The notes under the pieces are model-generated. The model ran no database searches, was not told the DNA's origin, and was given only the letters and a program-made list of their open reading frames with translations. From NCBI GenBank assembly GCA_964017155.1, contig OZ024863.1, forward strand, positions 44,143,830 to 44,207,829: a stretch of DNA of 64,000 nt. The letters are read 5' to 3'. Shown in pieces: positions 1 through 64,000 of the stretch (positions are counted from its first letter, which is position 1; each line of letters begins with the position of its first letter). The stretch is from Oasisia sp. SBJ-2009. Its lineage: Eukaryota; Annelida; Polychaeta; Sabellida; Siboglinidae. The position numbers and the translations under genes are program-made.

Positions 1-1797
1 AAACGATGACTATAAGCCTATGTGAATAAATCTATGTCGTATGGTCCGAAAATCTAACTTCATGTCAGTAATACTTGCAGTAATCTTACGGTGTTTACTA
101 TTATAGTTAGTTCAGCCATATTTAAATACAAAATGCTCACGTATGGCAAGTTTTGTGCGTGAAAAACACCTCTGAAACCAGTTTCAAACTATTCCCTGTA
201 CGAGCACCACAGGGCACAAACACGTTGAGTGCTCTGACGTTTATCAGCGACACGCATGGGTCTGATGCACGGCTTGCTGCTTCGGGTCCGGAAGCACCAG
301 CAACAAGCTACAATATACGCATGCGCTCTCGGTGCTCGAACCTTTAGCGTTGATGCACGGGGATCCGATGCTTAGCGCGTAAAACAGCCCATAAACTACG
401 ATGTCGAATCTAGGTGGATGATGATGGAGGAAATACGTAATTTCCTAAAGATTTCGATATGAAAGGATATAAGAACGAAAATGTTTGGTTTCCATATTAT
501 GTTTACATTATGAGCATGCAGAAAGTTTGTGCGGCACTAACTATGACGGTGCGCTTATACAATGGCATCATTGGTTAGTGTAAATAGTGTAATCCAAATA
601 ATGTATGCATCGTTGTCATATTAAACAAACTTTTATGAAGTCAAAATGTTGCATTTTCACAAATTCTTCAATACTGTTTTGCATTTTTCTGTTAGCTTAA
701 ACAGGACATGACTAAGTGTTGGTCGGCCTTCTTGGATTTGTACCACGGCAACCAATCTCATATTTCCATAATATTAATTGATAGTCATCATGTCTCCGTA
801 ACTTTATTATTATTTATTTATTATTAAATATATTTTTTAAGTCAGTAAGTTGTTTATATAACTTATTTTTCAAAAGGTGTTTATTTACATGAATTAATTG
901 CATATTTATTATACAATCACATCCTGTATATTGCTCATTAGTTTATCTGTTTTTCTACAATTTTACATTTATTTAACTTATAACCTTATTTATTTTTTAT
1001 CTATTCATTTTTTAACATACTGGATCTTTTATAGGCTTCTTAGATGTTCTAATGTATGTACCAATTGTATATGGGTTTTTACCTGAAATAAATGTATTCG
1101 TATTCGATTATTAGTATTTCATAATATGTAGGGTGTTCCTAAAAAAGTGCTTCCTTGTACACTAAAATTTAAGTTGAAGTTGAATCCTCACAAATGTTAA
1201 GTGGTTGTCCAAAAACTAAAAAAAAATTAAAACAATTTATATAGTTATATCCTGAACATAGTCCCTATAAAGCTAAAATATACAAAGCGTCATAGTTGAT
1301 TAGAACCAGATGGCTAAGTTTAGGCGTAAACCAATACTTTTTATGTGTGAAAGTTACCAAGTCTTGTTCTAATTGATGTCATTACATGTTAAAGAACGTT
1401 TGTTTTAAGATAAGAACAATAATATTTTTATTAAATCAAATGTTAAGCGGTAGTACATACATGTAAGTGATCGGCGCACTAGGCAAACTTGATATTATTT
1501 GGATTTAATTAAGCGTGAGAACTGTTTACAAACTGGAAATTTAGTCGGACATTAAATCGTTAAGGCAAGGGAATTAATGAGCACAAACAATTAAGCATAC
1601 CCATAAATTATATGTTTTCTATTATTTTGCAATACTATTGAGTAATATGCCCTGCACTTTATGATACACTAATAATGCAATTTACAGTTTAACGTGTTGC
1701 ACATATAGTAAACGTGATGTGCAATTACTTTGGGAAACTACCTTTTACGTTGGTGTGTATATTGCTCTATCCGGATTTTGGTTTATTTCACATGCAG
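1..1797. other. Intronic or upstream DNA, no supported gene
   Basis: AT-rich DNA without a convincing exon. A 64-codon open stretch at 153-347 is more GC-rich but has no recognisable family and no good flanking splice sites. The previous exon of the RNF213-like gene must lie before base 1. Confidence 0.5.
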
Positions 1798-63904
<62,107 letters not shown>

Positions 63905-64000
63905 GTATGAAACCAACCGCGAGTTCAGGGAAACTTGTAGGAACGCATTCACGCAACGCAAACACCTGTCCAGTATATATATTGCTGCACTGAATGTCGC

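Noticed and set aside
153..347. 64-codon open frame near the window start
   Set aside because: No family resemblance, no suitable splice sites; likely chance or an old repeat.

Overview
The window is metazoan nuclear DNA. It is AT-rich and intron-rich, with long microsatellites, tRNA-derived SINEs and many non-LTR, LTR and DNA transposon copies. That mix suggests a marine invertebrate (lophotrochozoan, ambulacrarian or cephalochordate), but the sequence alone does not fix the taxon.

One large protein-coding gene on the + strand crosses the whole window. It is the central part of an RNF213 (mysterin)-type AAA+ E3 ubiquitin ligase. I placed 40 exons between 1798 and 63904, about 6.6 kb of coding sequence or roughly 2,200 codons. 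Splice phases agree at every one of the 39 junctions, and in several places phase decided between competing splice sites. In order the exons carry: a region before the first P-loop; a P-loop module with the short motif RAGVGKS (exon 6); the first complete ATPase module (Walker A GETGCGKT in exon 15, Walker B FFDEAN in exon 16); the second complete module (Walker A GKPGSSKS in exon 22, Walker B VVLDEVG in exon 23); and the long post-AAA region leading towards the RING. The N-terminal arm lies before base 1798. The RING and C-terminus lie beyond base 64000.

Almost everything else is intronic repeat DNA. (i) Intron 2 (2279-12985) holds a three-level nest: an RTE-like LINE interrupted by a Gypsy LTR retrotransposon (LTRs 2527-2702 and 10358-10535, 5-bp target duplication GAGGT), itself interrupted by an antisense LINE (about 3376-6780). 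(ii) Intron 6 holds a retroposed poly(A) tail and a 1.3-kb ATAC/TA microsatellite complex. (iii) Intron 8 holds a 4.07-kb inverted-repeat element (17802-21866). Its degraded gene shows FEN1/XPG-like acidic motifs followed by a tesmin/CXC zinc domain and is broken by a SINE; this is the least ordinary thing in the window. (iv) Intron 12 holds an antisense LINE lacking its 3' part. (v) Intron 15 holds a TTCG/12-mer compound satellite. (vi) Intron 16 (32177-39326) holds a LINE split by an 824-bp TIR element, and a CR1-like LINE split by a younger antisense CR1-like LINE. (vii) Intron 26 holds another CR1/Jockey-like LINE between inverted copies of a short repeat. (viii) Introns 36-39 hold a tRNA-like foldback, a 1.2-kb inverted-repeat element and a third SINE copy.

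Two introns appear to use GC-AG rather than GT-AG boundaries. Exon boundaries were read by eye from splice consensus, phase and family similarity. TE edges are approximate unless a target duplication is given.
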